This document shows, piece by piece, positions 1-8,391 of a DNA stretch of 64,000 nt (its first letter is position 1; each line of letters begins with the position of its first letter). This DNA comes from an uncultured Bacteroides sp. Lineage in GTDB: Bacteria; Bacteroidota; Bacteroidia; Bacteroidales; Bacteroidaceae. The notes beneath the pieces are model-generated. The model did not search any database, was not told where the DNA came from, and worked only from the letters and a program-made list of their open reading frames with translations. Location of the stretch: NCBI RefSeq assembly GCF_963676325.1, contig NZ_OY781099.1, positions 992,001 through 1,056,000 of the forward strand. The letters run 5' to 3'. The position numbers were made by a program, and so were the translations under genes.

Positions 1-2607
1 CGTATGCAATGGGTAGAAGAGTCTGATCGTAAAGATCCAATTATCCCATTAAAGAAAGAATATAAAGCATTCTGCTATTATCATTTGTCAGATGGCAATA
101 TTGCCTGTTTGTGGAAACACGCACTTACGTCAATCAGTAAGGATGGCGGAAATACCTGGCTCGAACCGGTTGAACGTGCAAAAGGTTTTGTGAACAGTAA
201 CGCTAAGATCTGGGGACAAAGACTGACTGATGGTACTTATGCCACAGTATACAATCCTTCAGAATTCCGTTGGCCGCTTGCTATCTCTACAAGTATTGAT
301 GGTTTGGAATATACAACTCTTAATCTTATTCAGGGTGAAATTACTCCAATGCGCTACGGCGGAAACTATAAATCTTACGGTCCGCAGTATGTTCGTGGTA
401 TTCAGGAAGGTAACGGTATTCCTGCCGATGGCAATTTGTGGGTGGGATATAGCATGAACAAAGAGGATATATGGGTATCGCGTATTCAGGTTCCTATCAG
501 ACAAAATGCATTGACTCAGGCCGACGATAACTTTGATAAATATAAATCAATCAATGAACTGAAAGAATGGAACATCTATTCTCCAATCTGGGCTCCTGTT
601 TCTCTTGAAAATAAGAACGGAGCTAACTGGCTTACTTTAAAAGATAAAGATCCTTTTGATTTCGCTAAAGTTGAACGTAAGATTCCTGCTACTTCAGAAC
701 TGGAAGTCTCGTTTAAAATGATGGCCGATCAGGTGGATAAAGGCACACTTCAGATAGAGTTCCTTGATGAAAATGGCATTGCCTGCTCTCGTCTTGATCT
801 TACTTCTGATGGTTCTTTCCGTGCAAAAGGTGGTTCTCGTTTCTCAAATATGATGAAATACGAAGCTGGTAAGGTATATGATGTGAAAGCTATTTTATCT
901 GTTGCCAACCGTAGCATTACTATTACTGTTGATGGCAAACGGGTAGGGGTGCGTATGTTCTTCGCTCCGGTACATTCTATAGAACGGGTTGTGTTCCGTA
1001 CAGGTGCTCCCCGTAATTTCCCTACTCCGGAAACCCCTGCCGACCAGGATTATGATTTGCCAAACGCTGGTGCTGAAGATCCAATGGCAACATACTATAT
1101 TAGGGATTTAAGAACAACAGCAGTTGATCCTAAAACTTCACTTGTTCTGAATTATGATAAGTTCAGTCATTACGTAGACTATTTCAACGGAATGGAAGAT
1201 GAGAACATTGCTCAGGCTGTTCCAAATGCTCAGGCTAGTGAATGGATGAAAGAAAATGTTCCATTGTTTGAATGTCCTCAGAAGAATTTCGAAGAGATGT
1301 ACTACTACCGTTGGTGGACTTTGCGTAAGCATTTGAAACAAACTCCTGTTGGTTATGCTTTTACAGAGTTTCTTATACCTCGTACTTATGCTGATCAATA
1401 TAATCTGATTGCTTCTGCTTTTGGTCATCACATCTATGAATCACGTTGGTTGCGCGATCAGAAGTATCTTGATCAGTATATTCACGTATGGTTCCGTGGA
1501 AACGGCGGTCAGCCAATGAAAAAGCTTGGTACATTCAGCTCATGGGCAGCAGATGCAATATTCAACCGTTATAAGGTGAATGGTAATAAAGAATATATGC
1601 TTAACATGCTTCCTGATCTGGAAAGCGAATACAAACGTAGGGAAAGTACCAACCGCTTGTCTTCCGGATTATTCTGGCAAGGTGATGTGCAGGATGGAAT
1701 GGAAGAATCTATCAGTGGCGGAAGAAAGAAAAAATATGCGCGTCCTACAATTAACAGCTATATGTATGGTAATGCCCATGCATTATCTCAAATGGCTTTG
1801 CTTGCAGGAAAGAAAGAAGAAGCCGCACTTTATGAGCACAAAGCTGATACTATCAAGAACTTGGTTCAAAATAGATTGTGGAATGTGAAACACGGATTCT
1901 TTGAAACATATCGTAAAGATTCATTAGCTAATGTACGTGAAGCTATTGGTTATTTGCCATGGTACTTTAATCTTCCGGATGCTAATAAATATGATTTGGC
2001 TTGGAAACAAGTTACCGAAGAAGGTGGGTTCCTTGCTCCTTACGGACTAACTACTGCAGAACGTCGTCACCCGTTATTCCGCATGGCCGGATGTTGCAAG
2101 TGCGAATGGGACGGTGCTATCTGGCCTTTCGCTACAGCTCAGACCATGACTGCAATGGCTAACTTCATGAACAATTACAAGCAAACAGTATTGAATGATA
2201 GTACATATTTCCATTTGATGGAACTTTATGTGGAATCTCAGTATCACCGTGGCCGTCCTTATGTAGGTGAATATCTTGATGAGGTAACAGGTACTTGGCT
2301 GAAAGGAGACCAGGAAAGAAGTCGTTATTATAATCATTCAACTTTTAATGATTTGGTTATTACCGGATTGGTTGGTCTTCGTCCTCGTACGGATAACACA
2401 ATAGAAGTGAATCCTTTGATTCCGGAAGGAAAATGGAATTGGTTCTGTCTGGATAATGTATTGTATCATGGTAAGAATCTGACTATTATCTGGGATAAAG
2501 ACGGTAGTAAATACCATCTTGGAAAAGGATTTCGTATATTTGTCAACGGTAAAGAGGTTGCAAAATCAGACAGCTTGAAGAAGATTGTTTGTGAGAATGT
2601 ATTGTAG
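1..2607 (+). CDS. GH143-GH142-type bifunctional RG-II glycosidase, 5' end outside window
   Basis: The reading frame is open from the first base, so the N-terminus and signal peptide lie outside the window; 868 codons are visible. The first ~170 residues carry an Asp-box (SKDGGNTW) and a sialidase-like beta-propeller. A lectin-like beta-sandwich follows (about 180-370), then an (alpha/alpha)6 barrel with a CCKCEWDGAIWPFA stretch. This order matches B. thetaiotaomicron BT1020, where GH143 releases the acid sugar Dha and GH142 releases beta-L-arabinofuranose, together dismantling RG-II side chain D. The match is from family memory, not a search. The next gene starts 19 bp downstream and is read in the same direction. 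Confidence is good for a propeller-plus-toroid enzyme and moderate for the exact families. Confidence 0.75.
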   Translation, partial: RMQWVEESDRKDPIIPLKKEYKAFCYYHLSDGNIACLWKHALTSISKDGGNTWLEPVERAKGFVNSNAKIWGQRLTDGTYATVYNPSEFRWPLAISTSIDGLEYTTLNLIQGEITPMRYGGNYKSYGPQYVRGIQEGNGIPADGNLWVGYSMNKEDIWVSRIQVPIRQNALTQADDNFDKYKSINELKEWNIYSPIWAPVSLENKNGANWLTLKDKDPFDFAKVERKIPATSELEVSFKMMADQVDKGTLQIEFLDENGIACSRLDLTSDGSFRAKGGSRFSNMMKYEAGKVYDVKAILSVANRSITITVDGKRVGVRMFFAPVHSIERVVFRTGAPRNFPTPETPADQDYDLPNAGAEDPMATYYIRDLRTTAVDPKTSLVLNYDKFSHYVDYFNGMEDENIAQAVPNAQASEWMKENVPLFECPQKNFEEMYYYRWWTLRKHLKQTPVGYAFTEFLIPRTYADQYNLIASAFGHHIYESRWLRDQKYLDQYIHVWFRGNGGQPMKKLGTFSSWAADAIFNRYKVNGNKEYMLNMLPDLESEYKRRESTNRLSSGLFWQGDVQDGMEESISGGRKKKYARPTINSYMYGNAHALSQMALLAGKKEEAALYEHKADTIKNLVQNRLWNVKHGFFETYRKDSLANVREAIGYLPWYFNLPDANKYDLAWKQVTEEGGFLAPYGLTTAERRHPLFRMAGCCKCEWDGAIWPFATAQTMTAMANFMNNYKQTVLNDSTYFHLMELYVESQYHRGRPYVGEYLDEVTGTWLKGDQERSRYYNHSTFNDLVITGLVGLRPRTDNTIEVNPLIPEGKWNWFCLDNVLYHGKNLTIIWDKDGSKYHLGKGFRIFVNGKEVAKSDSLKKIVCENVL

Positions 2608-2626
2608 TTTTAATAATGGTGTATCT

Positions 2627-5335
2627 ATGAAAAACCGGATTATCATATTATTCTGTCTTATTATAGCTATCTGTCCTTCTTTTGTGAGAGGTATTGAAGT
2701 AACAAAGATGACTTGTGAACTTTCTGAGTCTCCTTTGACAATTGATACTGAACACCCACGCTTTGGATGGCAAATGCAATCGAAAGTAAACGATACGCGT
2801 CAGTCGGCTTATGCTATAGAGCTTTATAATGTTGATAATGGGAAAAATGAATTGGTATGGAGTTCTGGAAAAGTTATTTCCAATAAAAGCCAGCTAGTTT
2901 CTTATTCCGGTTCTAAAAAAATAGAGCGTGCCGTAAAATATACATGGCGTGTGATGGTTTGGGATGAGAATAACAAACCATCATCATGGAGCAGGAAAAC
3001 GGAATTCCGTTTGGTTCCTTCTGCGGCTTTTCTTAATGCAAAATGGATTGGATTTATATCCCGTGAAAAAGCAAACTTGCCTTCTGGCAGACATTTCCAT
3101 TCTACCGTATTAAAGAAACCAGAGAATAAAGCCTTATGGGGAGCTATTGATTCAGCTTCCAGCAAGAGTGTTTATTTGCGTCGTTCATTTACTGCTGATA
3201 AAAAGATAACTCAGGCCACTGCTTATGTTTGTGGACTGGGTCTTTATGAGTTTTCTTTGAATGGAAAGAAGATTGGGGATAGTGAGTTTACTCCTTTAAT
3301 CAGTGATTATGATAAAACAGTTTATTATAATGTTTACGATGTTACTGCTAATTTAAGAAAGGGCGCCAATGCAATAGGTATATTGTTAGGAAATGGTTTC
3401 TATAATATACAGGGCGGTGGGCGTTACCGCAAACTGCAGATTAGTTTTGGTCCTCCAACGTTGTTCTTTAAAATGGTAGTTAGCTATTCTGATGGCACAA
3501 CAAAAGAGATTATTTCGGGTGCCGACTGGAAATATTCTTTCAGCCCAATTATATTCAATAGTATTTATGGTGGAGAAGATTATAATGCTTGCCTGGAACA
3601 AAAAGGCTGGAACGAATCTGGTTTCAATGATAGTCGTTGGCATCCGGTAGTTGTTCAGAGTGCTCCGAAAGGAGAACTTCGTCCACAACAAGCTGCTCCG
3701 ATAAAGATTATGGAGCATTACGGTGTAAAAAGCGTCAATAAGCTTTCTGATAAATATGTATTGGACATGGGACAAAACTTGTCCGGTTTCCCTGAAATCA
3801 CCGTAAATGGTAAAAGAGGAACTACAGTTCGTCTTACCGTAGGTGAATCACTGAATCCCGATGGAACTGTCAGCCAGAAGAATACTGGCAGTCAACATTA
3901 TTATGAATACACTCTTAAGGGTGGAGGAGATGAATACTGGCATCCTCGCTTCTCATATTACGGATTCAGATATATTCAGGTAGAAGGTGCTTGCTTTAAA
4001 GGATATAAAGCCAATAAAAATCTGCCTTTGATCAAAAAGATACAGTCTTGTTTCGTTTATAATTCAGCTGAAGATGCTGGTGAGTTTAAATGTTCAAACA
4101 AAATATTCAATGATGCTCATCGCATTATTTGCATGGCGATGAGAAGTAACATGCAGGGAGTATTTACTGATTGCCCTCACAGAGAGAAGTTAGGCTGGCT
4201 GGAAGAAACTCATCTTAACGGCCCTGGCTTATTCTTTAACTACAACCTGACTAAGTTCATTCCTAAAATAATGCAGGACATGTGTGATGCTCAGCATTCA
4301 AATGGTTTGGTTCCTAGCATTGCACCAGAGTATGTGGAATTTGAAGGCGATTTTCAGGATTCTCCGGAATGGGGTAGTGCATCGGTTATTCTTCCATGGA
4401 TGTATTATGACTATTATGGAGACAATTCTCTTATCATAAAATATTATCCCACCATGAAACGTTATGTGGATTATCTCACATCACGTGCCGATAATCACAT
4501 TGTTTCTCATGGACTGGGCGATTGGTATGATTACGATGGTAAGAAAGCTGGTTTTTCTCGTAATACACCTGTTCCTTTGGTTGCCAGTGCTCACTATTTG
4601 TGGGACATTCAACTCCTAAGCAAAGCTGCTGGTATGGTTGGAAATAAAGCAGATGAAGCTTATTATGCTAAGTTAGCCAAGGAGGTTAAAAAGGCATATA
4701 ACGATAAGTTCTTCAATGTAAATACCCGTCAATATGGCAATGGTAGTCAGTGTTCCAATGCTATTCCTTTGTTCCTTGATATTGTAGAACCACAGTATAA
4801 GGCTGATGTTCTGGCAAATCTGGTTAAAGATATTAAGGCACATGGTAATCGTCTTACAACCGGTGACGTTGGTAATCGTTACCTTTTCCAGACTCTTGCA
4901 AGAAATGGTCTGAACGAGGTGATGTACAAGATGAATAATCATGAAGATGCTCCGGGTTATGGATTTCAGGTTAAGTTTGGCGCAACCACTCTTACTGAAC
5001 AATGGGATCCAAGAGAAGGAACTTCATGGAACCATTTTATGATGGGGCAGATTGATGAATGGTTCTATGCATGGTTGGCAGGTATACAACCGGTTCCTAG
5101 CGAACCTGGTTTTCAAAAGTTGGTAATTAACCCGCAGGTAGTGGGTGATCTTAAATATGTTTCTGCTTCTTATAACACTCTTTACGGGAAAGTGTCTGTG
5201 AACTGGAAAGTTGAAAATGGAATCTTTACCATGAATGTTGAAGTTCCAGTAAACTGTTCGGCCACAATTATTCTTCCTAACAAGGAGAAGCATGTTATGG
5301 AAAGCGGTAAACAAACGTTTACTGTGAAAATTTAA
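2627..5335 (+). CDS. Alpha-L-rhamnosidase, GH78 (BT1019-like)
   Basis: Secreted GH78 rhamnosidase of about 902 residues with the usual family layout: an N-terminal Ig-like domain (TCELSESPLTIDTEHPRFGW), a beta-sandwich rhamnose-binding domain around 170-320, the (alpha/alpha)6 catalytic barrel from about 500, and a C-terminal beta-sandwich. The family motif TDCPHREKLGWLEE contains the likely general acid E520. The start is placed at the ATG at 2627, which begins a clear signal peptide (MKNRIIILFCLIIAICPSF); an in-frame ATG at 2585 lies inside the previous gene. By position next to GH143-GH142 and GH28 it probably removes rhamnose from RG-II or its fragments. Confidence 0.85.
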   Translation: MKNRIIILFCLIIAICPSFVRGIEVTKMTCELSESPLTIDTEHPRFGWQMQSKVNDTRQSAYAIELYNVDNGKNELVWSSGKVISNKSQLVSYSGSKKIERAVKYTWRVMVWDENNKPSSWSRKTEFRLVPSAAFLNAKWIGFISREKANLPSGRHFHSTVLKKPENKALWGAIDSASSKSVYLRRSFTADKKITQATAYVCGLGLYEFSLNGKKIGDSEFTPLISDYDKTVYYNVYDVTANLRKGANAIGILLGNGFYNIQGGGRYRKLQISFGPPTLFFKMVVSYSDGTTKEIISGADWKYSFSPIIFNSIYGGEDYNACLEQKGWNESGFNDSRWHPVVVQSAPKGELRPQQAAPIKIMEHYGVKSVNKLSDKYVLDMGQNLSGFPEITVNGKRGTTVRLTVGESLNPDGTVSQKNTGSQHYYEYTLKGGGDEYWHPRFSYYGFRYIQVEGACFKGYKANKNLPLIKKIQSCFVYNSAEDAGEFKCSNKIFNDAHRIICMAMRSNMQGVFTDCPHREKLGWLEETHLNGPGLFFNYNLTKFIPKIMQDMCDAQHSNGLVPSIAPEYVEFEGDFQDSPEWGSASVILPWMYYDYYGDNSLIIKYYPTMKRYVDYLTSRADNHIVSHGLGDWYDYDGKKAGFSRNTPVPLVASAHYLWDIQLLSKAAGMVGNKADEAYYAKLAKEVKKAYNDKFFNVNTRQYGNGSQCSNAIPLFLDIVEPQYKADVLANLVKDIKAHGNRLTTGDVGNRYLFQTLARNGLNEVMYKMNNHEDAPGYGFQVKFGATTLTEQWDPREGTSWNHFMMGQIDEWFYAWLAGIQPVPSEPGFQKLVINPQVVGDLKYVSASYNTLYGKVSVNWKVENGIFTMNVEVPVNCSATIILPNKEKHVMESGKQTFTVKI

Positions 5336-5354
5336 TAACCTTTTACTGATAGAA

Positions 5355-6950
5355 ATGAGAATAAAGCAACTTGTTTTAGCCTTTTGTTTAGTATTTCTGT
5401 GTGGAACTCTGGTTCATGCTGAAAGAGTGGATATGATTAAAGCCGGTGCTAAAGCAGATGGAACGAAGCTGAACACTGAATTAATTAATAAAACAATAGA
5501 CAGACTTTCTGCCAAAGGAGGAGGAACTTTATTCTTTTCTTCCGGCAAGTATCTTACCGGGGCAGTCAAGCTGAAGAGTAATATTACTATTGAACTGGAG
5601 GCTGGAGCTACATTATTGTTCTCTGATAATTTTGATGATTATCTTCCTTTTGTGGATATGAGGTATGAGGGCGTAATGATGAAAAGCTTCTCTCCTTTAT
5701 TTTATGCGGTCGATCAGCATGATATAACCATTAAAGGTGAAGGTACAATTGATGGTCAGGGTAAGAAATGGTGGACTGAGTTTTTCCGCGTAATGGTTGA
5801 TCTTCAAAAGAACGGAATTAAAGATTTGAATAAATACCAGCCTATGTGGGACAAGGCAAACAAAGATCTCAATCTTTATAATGTGACTAATGCCGATTAT
5901 AAAGAAGTGCTTGATCGTCGTTTCTTCCGTCCTTCATTTATTCAGCCTATCCGTTGTAAGAATATAAAGATTGAAGGAATAAAAATCATAAATTCTCCCT
6001 TTTGGACAGTTAATCCTGAGTTTTGTGAGAATGTAAGTATTAAGGGAATCACGATAAATAATCCTCAGTCACCTAATACGGATGGCATTAATCCGTCATC
6101 TTGTAAGAACGTACATATATCAGATTGCCATATCTCGGTAGGGGATGATTGTATTACTCTTAAATCGGGAAGAGATTTACAGGCTCGTCAGCTGGGTGTA
6201 CCTTGCGAGAATATTACCATTACAAATTGCACTATGCTTGCTGGTCATGGAGGTGTGGTAATTGGTAGTGAAATGAGTGGTGATGTGCGAAAGGTTACAA
6301 TCTCTAATTGTGTTTTTGATGGAACAGACAGAGGTATTCGTATAAAGTCTACCCGTGGACGCGGAGGTATTGTTGAAGAGATACGTGTTGATAACATTGT
6401 GATGAAGGACATTAAGAAAGAGGCTATTGTTCTGAGCTTGTTCTATAGCAAGATGGACCAGGAACCGGTTTCAGACCGTACACCTGTTTTTCGCAATATC
6501 CATATCTCTAACCTCACAGGTACAAAGGTTAATAGCGCCGTCAGTATATTGGGAATAGAAGAAATGCCTATAAGTGATGTAACACTGAATAATATAAATA
6601 TTCAGTCTGAATCGGGGATAGAAGCAAATCTGGTGAAGAATCTGGAACTCAACAATGTGCGTATTGATGCAAAGAAAGGTCCTGCCTTTAAGTTCTCTCA
6701 TGTGGAAAATCTGGAATTGAATACTATAAAATCTGGAACTCCCAATGCAGAGGCTTCTTTACTTAAGATCTCAGATTCTAAAGATTGCCTTATCCAGGGA
6801 TGTTATCCACAGGCAGGAAGTAAGTCTTTTCTCTTTCTTGAAGGGGACAATAAAAATGTGATTCTGATGCATAATTACTTCAACCGTCTGCCTTCTGTTG
6901 TTGACAAAGGAAGTGTATATACTAAAGAAAACCTGATCATAAAAGAATAA
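5355..6950 (+). CDS. Polygalacturonase-type enzyme, GH28
   Basis: Secreted 531-residue right-handed beta-helix hydrolase that cleaves galacturonic acid linkages. All four GH28 signatures are present: NTD (N241-D243), GDD (G263-D265), GHG (G297-G299) and RIK (R329-K331). D243, D264 and D265 are the expected catalytic acids. A signal peptide ends near LVHA. The gene starts 19 bp after the rhamnosidase. In the RG-II locus of B. thetaiotaomicron the equivalent position is held by an exo-acting GH28 working on the backbone, which is inferred here too. Confidence 0.9.
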   Translation: MRIKQLVLAFCLVFLCGTLVHAERVDMIKAGAKADGTKLNTELINKTIDRLSAKGGGTLFFSSGKYLTGAVKLKSNITIELEAGATLLFSDNFDDYLPFVDMRYEGVMMKSFSPLFYAVDQHDITIKGEGTIDGQGKKWWTEFFRVMVDLQKNGIKDLNKYQPMWDKANKDLNLYNVTNADYKEVLDRRFFRPSFIQPIRCKNIKIEGIKIINSPFWTVNPEFCENVSIKGITINNPQSPNTDGINPSSCKNVHISDCHISVGDDCITLKSGRDLQARQLGVPCENITITNCTMLAGHGGVVIGSEMSGDVRKVTISNCVFDGTDRGIRIKSTRGRGGIVEEIRVDNIVMKDIKKEAIVLSLFYSKMDQEPVSDRTPVFRNIHISNLTGTKVNSAVSILGIEEMPISDVTLNNINIQSESGIEANLVKNLELNNVRIDAKKGPAFKFSHVENLELNTIKSGTPNAEASLLKISDSKDCLIQGCYPQAGSKSFLFLEGDNKNVILMHNYFNRLPSVVDKGSVYTKENLIIKE

Positions 6951-6982
6951 TACCAACCTTTTGGGTTAAAAGAAATAATAAC

Positions 6983-8362
6983 ATGAATATAAAAGTAGTC
7001 ATACTGTCTGCTGCATTAGCTCTTTCGGGGAGTACTCTTTTTGCACAGCAGGATTCAGATCATAAATATCAGAGACCACTTAAAGAGGTTTTGACAGATA
7101 TTTCAAAACAATTTAATGTCCGCCTTAAATGGACAGAAGTCGTTGTGGATGGAAAGATGCTTGATTATGCTGATTCACGCATTCGTCCATACTCTCTTGA
7201 AGAGACTCTGAGCAATGTGCTTGCTCCATTTGATTATAAGTTTGTGAAGCAGGAAGGCAACTTTTATAAAATTAAGAATTATGAATATGCCCGTCGTACT
7301 GATGAAGATGGAGTGAAGATGCTTCATTATCTAAGTTCTCTTTATTCTGATTCTGTACAATGGAACAAAAGAAAAGAGTGTTTACGCAAGGAAGTCAGAG
7401 AACGTTTAGGTCTTGATCTTCTTTTGAAGGCAAGAGTGAATGCTAAACCTGTTATCTCAAAGCAAAGAGTCTATAATGGTTATACAGTGCAAAACTTCTC
7501 GCTTGAAACTCTTCCCGGACTTTATGTTTGTGGCTCTATCTATAAACCGGTTATAAAAGGAAAGATCCCGTTAATCGTTTGTCCAAACGGACATTTCTTA
7601 GATGGCAGATATAGGAAAGATCAGCAACAACGTATGGCTACACTTGCCCGTATGGGTGCCATTTGTGTAGATTATGATCTTTTTGCATGGGGTGAATCTA
7701 TGTTGCAATTCCCGGAAGAGGCTCACAAAAAAAGTGCAGCTCAGGTTATTCAGGCTTTAAATGGAATTAGTATTCTTGATTTCATGTATAACCGTAAAGA
7801 CGTTGATAAGAAAAGAATCGGTGTGAATGGCGGTTCCGGAGGTGGTTCTCAAACAGTTCTGCTTTCTGTTCTTGATCAGCGATACACAGCTCTTTGTCCG
7901 GTAGTAAGTTTGTCATCTCACTTTGATGGTGGATGTCCTTGTGAAAGCGGACTACCAATCTTTTATTCTTGTGGAGGAACGGTTGCTGCTGAATTAGCCG
8001 CCACAAATGCTCCGAAGCCAATGTTGATTGTTTCCGACGGACAAGACTGGACTAGTACTGTACCAACTCTTGAACTTCCATATATCAAGCATATCTATGA
8101 CTTTTATGGTGCAGCAGATAAAGTAACAAATGTTCATTTGCCTGCCGAAGGACATGATTTTGGTCCAAATAAAAGAAATGCTGTTTATGACTTCTTTGCT
8201 GATGCATTCAAGCTGAAAAAATCAATGCTTGATGAAAGCAAAGTAACTATAGAACCTAAAGAGAATATGTTTAGTTTTGGAGACAAAGGAGAAAAACTTC
8301 CAAAGAATGCAATGCGCTCTTTTGAAGAGTTGGAAAAACTTCTGAATAGTTTGAAGAAGTAG
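6983..8362 (+). CDS. Alpha/beta-hydrolase esterase with STN-like N-domain (BT1017-like pectin methylesterase)
   Basis: Predicted secreted esterase of 459 residues, related to the acetyl-xylan-esterase-like fold. The nucleophile elbow is GGSGG with S285, and H391 in AEGHDFG is the likely catalytic histidine. A signal peptide ends at LFAQ. Residues ~28-98 look like the short STN domain (secretin/TonB N-terminal fold: RPLKEVLTDISKQFNVRL, then LEETLSNVLAPFDYKF), which is unusual on an esterase. BT1017 of B. thetaiotaomicron, from an RG-II locus, is a pectin methylesterase of this fold, and the neighbours here match that locus. Substrate is inferred from context. Confidence 0.75.
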   Translation: MNIKVVILSAALALSGSTLFAQQDSDHKYQRPLKEVLTDISKQFNVRLKWTEVVVDGKMLDYADSRIRPYSLEETLSNVLAPFDYKFVKQEGNFYKIKNYEYARRTDEDGVKMLHYLSSLYSDSVQWNKRKECLRKEVRERLGLDLLLKARVNAKPVISKQRVYNGYTVQNFSLETLPGLYVCGSIYKPVIKGKIPLIVCPNGHFLDGRYRKDQQQRMATLARMGAICVDYDLFAWGESMLQFPEEAHKKSAAQVIQALNGISILDFMYNRKDVDKKRIGVNGGSGGGSQTVLLSVLDQRYTALCPVVSLSSHFDGGCPCESGLPIFYSCGGTVAAELAATNAPKPMLIVSDGQDWTSTVPTLELPYIKHIYDFYGAADKVTNVHLPAEGHDFGPNKRNAVYDFFADAFKLKKSMLDESKVTIEPKENMFSFGDKGEKLPKNAMRSFEELEKLLNSLKK

Positions 8363-8391
8363 TTCTTATCTCCAATCTTAATATTTAAAAG

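Noticed and set aside
2585..2626. Upstream ATG start for the GH78 gene
   Set aside because: It lies inside the previous gene and would bury the signal peptide behind 14 residues.
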